The position numbers were made by a program, and so were the translations under genes. Positions 14,862-22,927 of a DNA stretch of 37,891 bases are shown here, in pieces. Every line of letters begins with the position of its first letter. Position 1 is the first letter of the stretch. The notes below the pieces were generated by a model, which worked only from the letters and a program-made list of their open reading frames with translations, searched no databases and was not told the DNA's origin. Origin of the DNA: CAKOSP01 sp964369625 (GTDB lineage: Bacteria > Bacillota_I > Bacilli_A > RF39 > UBA660); NCBI GenBank assembly GCA_964369625.1, contig CAYJFC010000012.1, positions 1-37,891 of the forward strand. The letters run 5' to 3'.

Positions 14862-16107
14862 ATTCGCAATTTATTAAAATGTCTTTAATGATAACAGAAG
14901 GAGATCCATTAGATGAATTTATAAATTCTAAATCATTTCCTATTTCAACAATATTATTTAGAAGTTCAAAAATTGTACTACCTAATATCATAGATTCTAT
15001 ATTAATTTTTTTATTATCTTTAATATAATATCCTTTTGCTTGCAATGATATTGATCCAGTTTTTGTATTAATTCCTGAGTGTAGACCTTGAAAGGTAGTT
15101 ATTATTATTCCTTCATTTAATTTTTTTTCTAGCTCTTCATAACTTAAATTGCTCGGTTTTAAATATAAATTTCTTACACCATGAGCATTTCCTGTTGATT
15201 TAGTATTATCTTTTTTTGCTGTTTGATTGTCATATAATTTAGTTATAAATTTTCCGTTTTCAATTATTTTTTTATCGTATGTTAAACTGCCTTCACTATC
15301 AAATAATCTTTTGCCTACATAATTGTTGTTAGTAGGTTCTTCAATGATGTTAACATTTTTTCCAAATATATTAGTATTAAACTTATCAGTAAGAGGGCTA
15401 ATTTTATTGTTAATATCTTTTGCAAAATACATATTATTAAATGCATTTAATATACTTGCAAATTCAGTGTTTGTAATTAATATATTATATTTATTATTTT
15501 CGCATTTATTAATATTAAATCTATTCTGCATTGATTTAATTTCTTTTATAAGTTTTTCTTTTGCGTTTTCTAGTGAAAAAGAGGTACCTATTAATTGTAC
15601 AAAGCTATCAATGCTTTTGTTATTTTTTTTCATAATGATTTCGAAAAAAATAGAATATTTACGAATTTTATCACTGGAACTAACATTAATATTATCTAAA
15701 TTAATTAATTCTTTTTCTTCAGTAAAAGTAGTGTTAATTGAATAAATTTCAAGAAAATCTTTTTTTAGGGTATATAAATTTTTAATAAATTCTATAATTT
15801 TTTTAATATCTAGTTCATTTTCAGCGCGAATAATTGTATCATTAATAGATTCGCTTGCAAAGTATGATTCATCATCATTATCTATAATTTTTGCTTGCTC
15901 TGTTAGTAGTTCTAAGTATTTTTTTTCATCTTCAATGTTATCTGTTTTTATACTCACATATTTTCCGTTAATTTTTGCTTTTAGAGAGTATTTTGTTTGA
16001 TTTAATATTTCATAATTTTTAATTTCTGTATTAAAAATATTTATACTTGTAATTTCAATATTTTTTTTAAGTATCTCAACATTATTTTTAATTAATATAT
16101 TATTCAT
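14860..16107 (-). CDS. pmbA: TldE/PmbA-like subunit of the TldD/TldE protease
   Basis: A 415-aa member of the TldD/PmbA (modulator of gyrase) family without the HExxxH motif, hence the non-catalytic TldE side of the heterodimer. Family landmarks include RLFDSEGSLTYDKKIIENGKFITKLYDNQTAKK, GNAHGVRNLYLKPSN, the LNEGIIITTFQGLHSGINTKTGSISLQAKGY segment and a C-terminal NGSPSVIIKDILI. With TldD it cleaves unfolded peptides, including leader peptides of some ribosomally made antibiotics. Its start overlaps the end of TldD by eight bases, with GGAGG inside the TldD coding end. Confidence 0.85.
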   Translation of the reverse strand: MNNILIKNNVEILKKNIEITSINIFNTEIKNYEILNQTKYSLKAKINGKYVSIKTDNIEDEKKYLELLTEQAKIIDNDDESYFASESINDTIIRAENELDIKKIIEFIKNLYTLKKDFLEIYSINTTFTEEKELINLDNINVSSSDKIRKYSIFFEIIMKKNNKSIDSFVQLIGTSFSLENAKEKLIKEIKSMQNRFNINKCENNKYNILITNTEFASILNAFNNMYFAKDINNKISPLTDKFNTNIFGKNVNIIEEPTNNNYVGKRLFDSEGSLTYDKKIIENGKFITKLYDNQTAKKDNTKSTGNAHGVRNLYLKPSNLSYEELEKKLNEGIIITTFQGLHSGINTKTGSISLQAKGYYIKDNKKINIESMILGSTIFELLNNIVEIGNDLEFINSSNGSPSVIIKDILINCE

Positions 16108-17458
16108 TATTACCTCCAGTTAGAATAGAACTTACTTTTATAGTAGGTTCTCCAATGGTTACAGGAACACTTCCGCTAAGAGCCCCACACATACCAGTTC
16201 CATATGATAAATCACTGCTTACCATTTCAACTTTATTCAAAATATCAAGTGCATCACCAACTAGGGAAATATTTTCAACTGGTTTATCTAATTTTCCATT
16301 TTTTATTATATAACCGAAATTAACAACAAAGTTAAATTCACCTGTATTAGGGGAAACGCTTCCACCGCCCATCATTTTTGCATATAAACCATAGTCAATT
16401 GATTTAATCATATCTTCGACTTTGTCATTTCCTTTTTCTAAGTAAGTATTATTCATTCTAGAAGTAGAGCTATACATATAATTTTCTCTTCTAGCGGATC
16501 CTGTTGATTTTAGATTTAATAATTTAGCGTCAATTTTATCTGTTAAATAATTAATTAAAACACCATTTTTAATTAATATATTTTTTTTAGTTTTTTCTCC
16601 TTGGTCGTCAATATTGGTCGTTCCATATAAACCATTAATAGTTCCATCGTCAATAATAGTAACTTTTTCAGAGGCAATTTTTTTATTTAACTTGTCAGTA
16701 AAAATACTAGTTTTATCCACAATTGAATATGATTCCATTGCATGACCACAGGCTTCATGGAATATAACGGCTCCAAATCCAGGACCTATGACAACTGGCA
16801 TTTTCCCACCTTTAAATGGTGTTACATTCAGTTTATCTATTGCTTCTTTACATGTATTTAATACTTCTTTTTCTAAATCAAAATTATCTAAAAAAGAATA
16901 GTCTAAACTAAAACCTGGTGCCATCATTGCAGTGGTAGTTTTATTATGATCTTTTGCAATAACCGTAATTATTATTCTAGTTAATAATCTATTATCAGTA
17001 ATTAAATTGTTATCCGATAATATTTTTACTAATTGAGATTTTTCAAGTAATGAAATATCTACTTGAATAATTCTTTTGTCGTAATTTCTACAAATTTCAT
17101 TAATATCATTTAACAATTTTTTTTTCTTTTCATCACTATATAAACTATGCGAATATTTATTAGTATATTCTTTTTCTAAAATAGTAGAATTATTATAAGT
17201 AGTTTTATTAAAATTTATTCCTAAATTTTTTATTAAACTCGGTAACTCATCAAAATTATTTGTGGCTCCATAAAATTTTTCATTCATTTTAGACAGAGTT
17301 ATACCTATACCAGTTGTTTCACTATAATTAATATTTTCTAATCTATTATTAATATATTTATATACTTTTTGAATTGTATTTTCATAAAATATTTCATGAT
17401 AATCACAGTCATAGGATTTAATATCATTATAGTAATTAATTAATGTTTTATTTTCCAT
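16100..17458 (-). CDS. tldD: TldD metalloprotease subunit
   Basis: A 452-aa protein, close to the usual ~470. The zinc motif HEACGH (234-239; HExxxH form) lies in GFGAVIFHEACGHAMESY; the C-terminal GTGMCGALSGSVPVTIGEP carries the Cys that serves as the third zinc ligand in TldD. The segments GLYGTTNIDDQGEKTKKN and NYMYSSTSRMNNTYLEKG are conserved family features. It acts in the cytoplasm with the neighbouring TldE subunit as a heterodimeric peptidase. GGAGAAT precedes the ATG at 17458. I see no RiPP precursor next to the pair, so the natural substrate here is unknown; general proteolysis of unfolded peptides is likely. Confidence 0.92.
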   Translation of the reverse strand: MENKTLINYYNDIKSYDCDYHEIFYENTIQKVYKYINNRLENINYSETTGIGITLSKMNEKFYGATNNFDELPSLIKNLGINFNKTTYNNSTILEKEYTNKYSHSLYSDEKKKKLLNDINEICRNYDKRIIQVDISLLEKSQLVKILSDNNLITDNRLLTRIIITVIAKDHNKTTTAMMAPGFSLDYSFLDNFDLEKEVLNTCKEAIDKLNVTPFKGGKMPVVIGPGFGAVIFHEACGHAMESYSIVDKTSIFTDKLNKKIASEKVTIIDDGTINGLYGTTNIDDQGEKTKKNILIKNGVLINYLTDKIDAKLLNLKSTGSARRENYMYSSTSRMNNTYLEKGNDKVEDMIKSIDYGLYAKMMGGGSVSPNTGEFNFVVNFGYIIKNGKLDKPVENISLVGDALDILNKVEMVSSDLSYGTGMCGALSGSVPVTIGEPTIKVSSILTGGNNE

Positions 17459-17521
17459 ATATTCTCCTTATATAATTTATTATATCATGTAACAAATAAA
17501 ATATATAAAACTTTTTGTCAT

Positions 17522-17547
17522 AAAAAAAAGTTCATATATGAACTTTT
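17522..17547 (-). terminator. Terminator of the DEAD-box helicase gene
   Basis: A perfect 22-base palindrome, AAAAGTTCATA with TATGAACTTTT (17526-17547), with a T-tract on the minus strand (17522-17529). It overlaps the stop codon. Confidence 0.85.
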
Positions 17548-19138
17548 ATTTACGTCTTTTTTTGCTTTTGTTAGAAATTTCAACTCTGATTTTTCTATCA
17601 GAAAATGTTTTCCCTGTTATTTTTTTCATAAATTCATCTACAAATTTTGTGTCAACATCTATGAAAGTAAAAGTGTTTAGAACTTCAATGTTATGAAAAT
17701 AATCTTTTTTCATTTTAGTTTTATCTTTAATAAAATCTAGTAATGAACCTTTTTTTAAATTATCTTTTCTTCCAATATTAACAAAAACTCTTGTTTTGTT
17801 TTTATCAATATCTCTTGGTGTAGATCTTTTATCATTAATTACAATTTCTTTATTAATATTACTTCCTATGCTTTTATCAATGTTATGTTTTAAAAGTTTA
17901 GCAGCTATGTGTAATAAATCATTTTTATTCATATCTCTTAAATATTCATACGCATCTTCTGGATTACTAACTTTTTCAGCTTGTTTTAAAACTTCAATAT
18001 ATTTATTTCTAGTAATATCATCTGCAGTAGGAATTTTATATTCGCTTATGCTAGATTTTGTTATTTTTGCAATATCTTTTAATTTCTTTAAATCTTTATG
18101 TGAAACAAAAGTTATAGACATACCTTTATTATTTGCTCTACCAGTTCTACCTATACGGTGAACATATATTTCACTTTCTTTTGGTATTTTGTAATTGATT
18201 ACTAAATCAATATTATCAATATGAATTCCTCTAGCAGCTATATCAGTAGCTATAAGTATTCTATGAGATCCACGTTTAAATTTTTCTAATGTATCAATTC
18301 TCATATTTTGACTAATATCACCATGCATTAAAACGGCACTATATTTTTTTGATTTTAAATCCATTAACAAATTATCACATTCTTTTTTTGTATGACAAAA
18401 TATTATTGTTTTACTTTCATTATGAAAATCTAACATTCTCATTAGAATTTCTAAACGGTGTTTTTCATTAACTATAGTATATAATTCTTCAATATTATCA
18501 GAAGTTTTAGTTTCAGATATTACTTCAATATGTTTAACAGTATCTTTCATAAAATTTTCAGCTAATTTTTTAACATTTTTATGCATTGTAGCTGAAAACA
18601 TTAAAGTTTGTTTATCTTCAGCAGTTTTCTTTAATACTTCTTCAATATCTTCTAAGAATCCCATATTAAGCATTTCATCTGCTTCATCTAAAACAAAAGT
18701 TTTGATTTGATCAATTTTTAATCTTTTTCTTTCTATTAAATCTAATGTTCTTCCTGGTGTTCCAACAACTATGTCAGCGCCTTTTAAATCTTTAATTTGT
18801 TTAACTACAGAGTCTCCTCCATAAACAGCAACTATTTTAAATTCTTTACTGTTATTAAGTTTTTTGAATTCAGCACACACTTGCAGAGCAAGTTCTCTAG
18901 TAGGTGTAAGTATCATAGATTGTACATAATTTTCTTCAACATTAATCTTTGATAATATTGACGCCGCAAAGGCTAAAGTTTTACCAGTACCAGTTTGAGC
19001 TTGCCCGATTAAATCATCTCCATTTATGATTAGGGGAATAATTTTACTTTGAATTTCGCTAGGTTCCTTGTAACCAAGTTTATCAATTGATGATAATACT
19101 TCGCTAGATAAACCTAGACTTTTAAAATCGTTTTGCAT
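17546..19138 (-). CDS. DEAD-box RNA helicase with DbpA-type C-terminal domain
   Basis: A 530-aa helicase (CshA/DbpA/DeaD group). Q motif near GYKEPSEIQ, motif I AQTGTGKT (47-54), Ia PTRELALQ, motif II VLDEADEML, motif III SAT, motif V TDIAARGIHI, motif VI HRIGRTGRA. The last ~80 residues (RVFVNIGRKDNLKKGSLLDF onward) match the DbpA RNA-binding domain, which in DbpA/YxiN binds 23S rRNA hairpin 92; a role in ribosome assembly or cold-adapted RNA remodelling is likely. A C-terminal basic tail (KSKKRRK) is typical. The start is the ATG at 19138, behind AGAGGT; a TTG at 19159 is upstream of that site. It is transcribed divergently from the PerR-like gene. Confidence 0.93.
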   Translation of the reverse strand: MQNDFKSLGLSSEVLSSIDKLGYKEPSEIQSKIIPLIINGDDLIGQAQTGTGKTLAFAASILSKINVEENYVQSMILTPTRELALQVCAEFKKLNNSKEFKIVAVYGGDSVVKQIKDLKGADIVVGTPGRTLDLIERKRLKIDQIKTFVLDEADEMLNMGFLEDIEEVLKKTAEDKQTLMFSATMHKNVKKLAENFMKDTVKHIEVISETKTSDNIEELYTIVNEKHRLEILMRMLDFHNESKTIIFCHTKKECDNLLMDLKSKKYSAVLMHGDISQNMRIDTLEKFKRGSHRILIATDIAARGIHIDNIDLVINYKIPKESEIYVHRIGRTGRANNKGMSITFVSHKDLKKLKDIAKITKSSISEYKIPTADDITRNKYIEVLKQAEKVSNPEDAYEYLRDMNKNDLLHIAAKLLKHNIDKSIGSNINKEIVINDKRSTPRDIDKNKTRVFVNIGRKDNLKKGSLLDFIKDKTKMKKDYFHNIEVLNTFTFIDVDTKFVDEFMKKITGKTFSDRKIRVEISNKSKKRRK

Positions 19139-19162
19139 TTTTACCTCTTTTTCCGTCAATTG

Positions 19163-19191
19163 ATTATACTATATAATAAGTAATATAGCAA
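19163..19191 (-). promoter_or_regulatory. Promoter of the DEAD-box helicase gene
   Basis: On the minus strand: TTGCTA (19191-19186), 17-base spacer, TATAAT (19168-19163). Confidence 0.75.
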
Positions 19192-19202
19192 TCTTTTTCT
19201 TC

Positions 19203-19231
19203 TTGACAATAAAAAAGAATAGGTGTATACT
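19203..19231 (+). promoter_or_regulatory. Promoter of the PerR-like/rubrerythrin operon
   Basis: TTGACA (19203-19208), 17-base spacer, TATACT (19226-19231). The palindromic operator begins at the next base. Confidence 0.85.
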
Positions 19232-19254
19232 TTAATAGTAATCGTTACTATTAA
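19232..19254 (+). promoter_or_regulatory. Palindromic Fur/PerR-type operator
   Basis: Two perfect 10-base arms, TTAATAGTAA and TTACTATTAA, separated by TCG. It lies between the -10 box and the start codon and runs into the ribosome-binding site (AAGGAG at 19253-19258), an ideal position for autorepression by the Fur-family product of the next gene. It has the AT-rich dyad character of Fur/PerR boxes but not the exact PerR consensus. Confidence 0.8.
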
Positions 19255-19264
19255 GGAGATTGAT

Positions 19265-19660
19265 GTGAGAAATACCAAGCAAAGGAGTTTAATACTTAAA
19301 ATTATTAATGATTCAAGTGATCATTTAAATACTGATCAAATATATAATATTGCAAGAAAAAATATTGATAATATTAGTTTGGGGACAGTTTATCGTAATT
19401 TAAACCAATTAGTAGAAACTAAAAAAATTATGCGTATTAAAACAAATGAAGGATTAGATAGATTTGATAACTTAAATGTTAAACATCATCACTTTGTTTG
19501 TGATAAATGTCATAATATAATTGATATATTCGACAAAATCAATTTAAATCTTACAAATATAAATGGTAATATAGTCACTGATTATGAAATTAAATTTAGA
19601 GGAATCTGTAGGGATTGTATAAAGAAGGAGGAAAATAACTATGGAATTAAAAGGAAGTAA
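19265..19660 (+). CDS. Fur-family regulator, PerR-like
   Basis: A 131-aa repressor with a winged-helix N-terminus (QRSLILKIINDSSDHLNTDQIY, then ISLGTVYRNLNQLVE as recognition helix) and a dimerisation/metal domain. The structural zinc site is two CxxC pairs (Cys79/Cys82, Cys115/Cys118). Residues expected for the PerR regulatory site are present: His20, Asp68 in DRFD, His74/His76 in KHHHFVC, and Asp90. The start is GTG 19265, preceded by AAGGAG; an earlier in-frame GTG at 19223 lies inside the promoter. The next gene, rubrerythrin, starts 20 bases before this stop, a pairing typical of peroxide response in anaerobes. Plain Fur or another metal sensor remains possible. Confidence 0.88.
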   Translation: MRNTKQRSLILKIINDSSDHLNTDQIYNIARKNIDNISLGTVYRNLNQLVETKKIMRIKTNEGLDRFDNLNVKHHHFVCDKCHNIIDIFDKINLNLTNINGNIVTDYEIKFRGICRDCIKKEENNYGIKRK

Positions 19661-20180
19661 AACCGAAAGCAACTTAATGGCTGCATTTGCAGGTGAAAGT
19701 CAAGCTAGAAATAAATATACTTATTTTGCTAGCAAAGCTAAAAAAGAAGGTTATGAACAAATAGCTGCTATATTTGAAGAAACAGCTAAAAATGAACAAG
19801 AGCATGCTAAAATGTGGTTTAAATTGCTTCAAGGTGGAGATATTTTGTCTACTGAAGAAAATTTAAAAGCAGCTGCTAATGGTGAGAACTATGAGTGGAC
19901 TGATATGTATGCAGAGTTTGCTAAAACAGCAAAAGAAGAAGGATTTAATCATATAGCATTTTTATTTGAAGGTGTTGCTAAAATAGAAAAAGAACATGAG
20001 GAAAGATATTTAAAACTTTTAAATAATGTAAAAGAAGAAATAGTATTTTCAAAAGATGGTGATGCTATATGGAAATGCCGTAATTGTGGTCATATCCATG
20101 TTGGTCCAAAAGCACCAGAAGTATGTCCAGTATGTGTTCATCCTAAAGCACATTTTGAAATTAAAGCAGAAAATTATTAA
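19641..20180 (+). CDS. rbr: Rubrerythrin
   Basis: A 179-aa non-haem iron protein. The N-terminal four-helix bundle holds the di-iron site with ESQARNKY, ETAKNEQEHAKMW and EGVAKIEKEHEERY (two ExxH motifs). The C-terminal rubredoxin-like domain has CRNCGHIHVGPKAPEVCPVC, giving the four Cys of an Fe(SCys)4 centre. It reduces hydrogen peroxide to water in the cytoplasm of anaerobes, with electrons from a rubredoxin or ferredoxin. GGAGG precedes the ATG, inside the end of the regulator gene, so the two are coupled and probably derepressed together by peroxide. Confidence 0.95.
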   Translation: MELKGSKTESNLMAAFAGESQARNKYTYFASKAKKEGYEQIAAIFEETAKNEQEHAKMWFKLLQGGDILSTEENLKAAANGENYEWTDMYAEFAKTAKEEGFNHIAFLFEGVAKIEKEHEERYLKLLNNVKEEIVFSKDGDAIWKCRNCGHIHVGPKAPEVCPVCVHPKAHFEIKAENY

Positions 20181-20186
20181 GAAAGA

Positions 20187-20210
20187 GAAGTGTTTAAAAA
20201 CACTTTTTTA
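20187..20210 (+). terminator. Terminator after rubrerythrin
   Basis: AAGTGTTT (20188-20195) pairs with AAACACTT (20198-20205), with Ts to 20209. Innermost pairs must open to form the loop. The T-tract ends five bases before the next start codon. Confidence 0.7.
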
Positions 20211-20213
20211 TTT

Positions 20214-20882
20214 ATGAAAATATATATTTATTTAGATGAAAGCGGTTCAATACATAGAAATAGTAATACAAAATACTTTGCAATTGGAGGATTTTTTTGC
20301 TCTAATAAAAAAGTTATATATGATTACAAAAAAGTTTTAAAAAATTTCAAATCTAACAAGGATGAATATAAATCTTATGAAATTACTAATAGAAATAAAA
20401 TAAATATTTTCAAAATACTAGATAGTAATATAGATTATACTGGTATAGTTAAAATATTTGATAAAAAAATGATGCATACCGCAATAACAAATGTTCATTT
20501 GTATTATAATTATGCAATAAAAATACTTATAATTGATTGTGTTTTAAAATACATAGAAAAAAATAATCTTACGCTTATAATGTATATTGATAATAGGAAT
20601 TTAAAATTATGTGAAATTGATACTTTAGAAAATTATTTAAATAAAGAATTTAAAAATATTAAATTTAAAATAATTTATAAAGATTCAAAAAACAATTACG
20701 GTGTTCAAATAGCTGATCTAATAGTTAATACATTTTATAATCTATATAAAAATAAAAAGATAATTACTAGTGTTTTAAATAACATAAATATCAATAAATA
20801 TCATGTAAGTGTTTTTCCGGGTTTTAAAAATAGCTATAATGAAATAAAAAGTGTTAAAAAAAGTAAAATTTTTGACAAATAA
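20214..20882 (+). CDS. DUF3800 protein
   Basis: A 222-aa cytoplasmic protein of the DUF3800 family. Family marks are the N-terminal IYIYLDESGS with two acidic residues, the central IMYIDNRN, and NYGVQIADLIVNTFYNLYK near the C-terminus. These acidic residues fit an RNase H-like fold, so nuclease activity has been proposed for the family; it is not proven. DUF3800 genes often travel with phages and defence islands. The start is ATG 20214: a GTG at 20190 in the same frame lies inside the terminator hairpin. There is no obvious Shine-Dalgarno, because the terminator T-tract occupies that place. Confidence 0.8.
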   Translation: MKIYIYLDESGSIHRNSNTKYFAIGGFFCSNKKVIYDYKKVLKNFKSNKDEYKSYEITNRNKINIFKILDSNIDYTGIVKIFDKKMMHTAITNVHLYYNYAIKILIIDCVLKYIEKNNLTLIMYIDNRNLKLCEIDTLENYLNKEFKNIKFKIIYKDSKNNYGVQIADLIVNTFYNLYKNKKIITSVLNNININKYHVSVFPGFKNSYNEIKSVKKSKIFDK

Positions 20883-20930
20883 ATTAATTTTTTAAAATTT
20901 TATGTTATATTATTAATGTAGGAGAGTATT

Positions 20931-21479
20931 ATGAATAAATTAAAAATTTTAAAAGCTTTTATTCCACTGGCGATATTAGGAGTAGTTGTTTTACTTAGCA
21001 ATGTTGATTTTACTTCAGCAGATTTAGGAGAGCCTTTAGCCTTTAAAGGTACCGTAAAAAAAGTAGAAGAAGAAAAAATAACTCTTGAAACAGGAAGAAT
21101 AATATATTTAAGTGATAATACAAAGTTTAATAGTACAGTAGAAGGGTATGAAATGGATAATACCATTGAACCTGGAAACTATTTATATGGTAATTATACA
21201 ACAGTAGGAAACGATGATATTATAGAAGAAATTAATATAAATGTAGCGCCTGAATTTAAAGGTGTAATTACGGAACTTGAAGGTTATAAAGCTGTGGTTA
21301 AAGTTAATGAGGGAGAATCTTATGTTCTTAGTGCAGCGGATTTAGTTTATGTAGCGCTTCCAGAAGAATTAACATTCGCAATTGGAGATGAGATAACAGT
21401 TAGATTTGATGGTAGTTTAAATGAAAGTTACCCACTTCAAATAGTTACAGTATCCGTTAATGGGACAATAGTTAATTAA
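20931..21479 (+). CDS. Secreted or membrane-anchored beta-rich protein
   Basis: A 182-aa protein with an N-terminal hydrophobic segment (FIPLAILGVVVLLSNV, about 10-25) that may be a signal peptide or an anchor. The rest looks like two related small beta units: FKGTVKKVEEEKITLETGRIIYLSDNTKF and FKGVITELEGYKAVVKVNEGESYVLS, each followed by residues that resemble a metal-free OB or DUF5666-like barrel. I do not recognise a specific family with confidence. AGGAG precedes ATG 20931. A terminator at 21479-21505 closes it, so it is a single gene between the DUF3800 gene and the lysis cassette. Confidence 0.65.
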   Translation: MNKLKILKAFIPLAILGVVVLLSNVDFTSADLGEPLAFKGTVKKVEEEKITLETGRIIYLSDNTKFNSTVEGYEMDNTIEPGNYLYGNYTTVGNDDIIEEININVAPEFKGVITELEGYKAVVKVNEGESYVLSAADLVYVALPEELTFAIGDEITVRFDGSLNESYPLQIVTVSVNGTIVN

Positions 21480-21505
21480 ATAGTTTATACAACTATTTTT
21501 TTTTT
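21479..21505 (+). terminator. Intrinsic terminator
   Basis: AATAGTT (21479-21485) pairs with AACTATT (21491-21497), loop TATAC, then a long T-run to 21505. Confidence 0.85.
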
Positions 21506-21531
21506 GCATATATAATTGTAGGGGGAATAAT

Positions 21532-21627
21532 ATGGAAAAAGAAATAGAAAATATAGATGATGATTTTTTATCATCTGCAATGAAAGATGATAATGTAATT
21601 GTTGTTGTGCCGGGAGATGAAGAATAG
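21532..21627 (+). CDS. 31-residue acidic peptide upstream of endolysin
   Basis: A short ORF with a strong ribosome-binding site (TAGGGGGAAT) before ATG 21532. The peptide has an acidic start (MEKEIENIDDDF), a central SSAMKDD and VIVVVPGDEE at the end. No membrane helix. Its TAG stop overlaps the GTG start of the endolysin gene by one base, so it may couple translation of the lysis gene. Small acidic proteins before lysis genes are common in phages; no family is recognised. Confidence 0.55.
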   Translation: MEKEIENIDDDFLSSAMKDDNVIVVVPGDEE

Positions 21628-22445
21628 TGAATTATGTTAAAAGAATAACAAGTCCTTTAGATAGTGATAAAAACTATTATCATTACACTAGTGGTGGTTA
21701 TAATTACTGTATCAAAGTATATGATAATTCTTGTTTACCTAATTGTGTTGGGTATGCCTGGGGAAGATGGAGAGAACTTTTAAACAAATATCATAACTTA
21801 AGTAGAGCAAATGCAGAAGATTGGTGGAATACTAATGATGGCTATTTAAGGGGGAGTACACCAAAAATAGGCGCAATAATTTGCTGGCAAAAAGGGGAAC
21901 TTGGTAATGGTAACGATGGAGCGGGACATGTAGGAGTAGTTGAAGAAATTAATAGCGATGGAAGTATATTGATATCTAATAGTGCCTATAAAAGTACTAA
22001 ATTTTTCTTACTTACATTAAAAGCTCCTTACAATGTATGGACTAATTATCAATTCCAAGGATTTATTTATAATCCTGAAAATTATGAAAATGATGTAAAT
22101 CCTAGTAAATCAATAGATGAAATTGCAAATGAGGTAATAAATGGATTATGGAAAAATAATCCAGAAAGAAAAACATTACTATTAAATGCAGGTTATGATT
22201 ATGATTCGGTGCAAAAAAGAGTAAACGAATTATTATCAGATAGTGATAAACTTTCTATTGGAGATGATGTGAAAATTATTGATAGTGGCAATGCAAGCAG
22301 CTATGGAGGAAGTAAAACAGCTAATGCAATTGGATATAAAAGAAAAATATTAAATATATTTGAAAATAGAGAATATCCATATCAAGTAGGTAATGAATTT
22401 GGAACAACAGGATTTTATAAAAAAAATGCATTAGAAAAAATTTAA
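21627..22445 (+). CDS. Phage-type endolysin: CHAP, Cpl-7 and SH3-like domains
   Basis: A 272-aa peptidoglycan hydrolase. The CHAP domain (about 25-150) has the catalytic Cys40 in LPNCVGYAWGRW and His101 in GAGHVGVVEEI; it would cut peptide bonds or the amide bond of the stem peptide. Residues about 158-200 (IDEIANEVINGLWKN to RVNELL) match a Cpl-7 wall-binding repeat with the G-W-N-P--R motif. The C-terminal ~60 residues (LSIGDDVKIIDSGNASSYGG onward) look SH3-like. There is no signal peptide, so export needs the downstream holin, as in phages. The GTG start at 21627 has GGGAGAT upstream. A terminator follows at 22444-22466. Confidence 0.88.
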   Translation: MNYVKRITSPLDSDKNYYHYTSGGYNYCIKVYDNSCLPNCVGYAWGRWRELLNKYHNLSRANAEDWWNTNDGYLRGSTPKIGAIICWQKGELGNGNDGAGHVGVVEEINSDGSILISNSAYKSTKFFLLTLKAPYNVWTNYQFQGFIYNPENYENDVNPSKSIDEIANEVINGLWKNNPERKTLLLNAGYDYDSVQKRVNELLSDSDKLSIGDDVKIIDSGNASSYGGSKTANAIGYKRKILNIFENREYPYQVGNEFGTTGFYKKNALEKI

Positions 22446-22466
22446 AGAATTTAATAAATTCTTTTT
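22444..22466 (+). terminator. Terminator after endolysin
   Basis: AAAGAATTT (22444-22452) pairs with AAATTCTTT (22456-22464), loop AAT, then Ts. It separates endolysin from the two membrane-protein genes. Confidence 0.75.
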
Positions 22467-22565
22467 ATATGCAAAAAATAAATATTTGTTACTAAATTAA
22501 GCATATTGATTAGTTAATATAATTGTTAACACATATAATATATTAGATATGAATATGGAGGGTTT

Positions 22566-22919
22566 ATGAGTAATGTAATAAAATTAATAACGGATTATAG
22601 TATAGTTTTTATATTTGCAGCCATATTTATATATTTTATAATAAGGTATGGAGATAAATATTTAAAAATAACATTAAGTAGAATGGAAAATAAAAATTAT
22701 ATGATAGATACACTTACTAAATCTTTAGAAAATTGTACTAATGTTATAGCGCATAATACTAAAGCTTTAGAAAATAATTCATCTGTGGTAAAAAATTATA
22801 CTGATAATGCTTTTAAATTAGAAAAAAAAATTGAACAGTTGGCAATTAACGTAAAAGAAAATGATGATATATCAAATAAAATATTAACAGAAGTTAAAAT
22901 ATTAAAAGATAGAAAGTAG
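22566..22919 (+). CDS. Small membrane protein with coiled coil, phage-like
   Basis: A 117-aa protein with one transmembrane helix (about 11-27, SIVFIFAAIFIYFIIRYG) followed by a long cytoplasmic coiled-coil region rich in Asn, Lys and Glu (40-117). The shape, an N-terminal anchor plus helical tail, is that of small phage lysis or haemolysin/BhlA-like membrane proteins, and it sits eight bases before a holin gene. I cannot assign a family. GGAGGG precedes ATG 22566. The region 22467-22540 upstream holds a likely promoter (TATAAT near 22536) and a dyad GTTAA-N8-TTAAC (22514-22531). Confidence 0.65.
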   Translation: MSNVIKLITDYSIVFIFAAIFIYFIIRYGDKYLKITLSRMENKNYMIDTLTKSLENCTNVIAHNTKALENNSSVVKNYTDNAFKLEKKIEQLAINVKENDDISNKILTEVKILKDRK

Positions 22920-22927
22920 GTGATTAT

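Noticed and set aside
15323..15745. 140-codon plus-strand frame inside TldE
   Set aside because: Antisense to a clear family member, Leu/Ile/Ser-rich product without motifs.
14860..17458. TldD/TldE as part of a RiPP antibiotic cluster
   Set aside because: No precursor peptide, modifying enzyme or dedicated exporter is adjacent; the ABC exporter at 1967 is 11 kb away on the other strand.
17796..18161. 121-codon plus-strand frame inside the DEAD-box gene
   Set aside because: Antisense shadow; the helicase motifs on the minus strand explain the region.
19265..20882. DUF3800 gene as part of a defence island
   Set aside because: No other defence gene is close; neighbours are rubrerythrin and a secreted protein. 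The lysis cassette nearby is not evidence enough.
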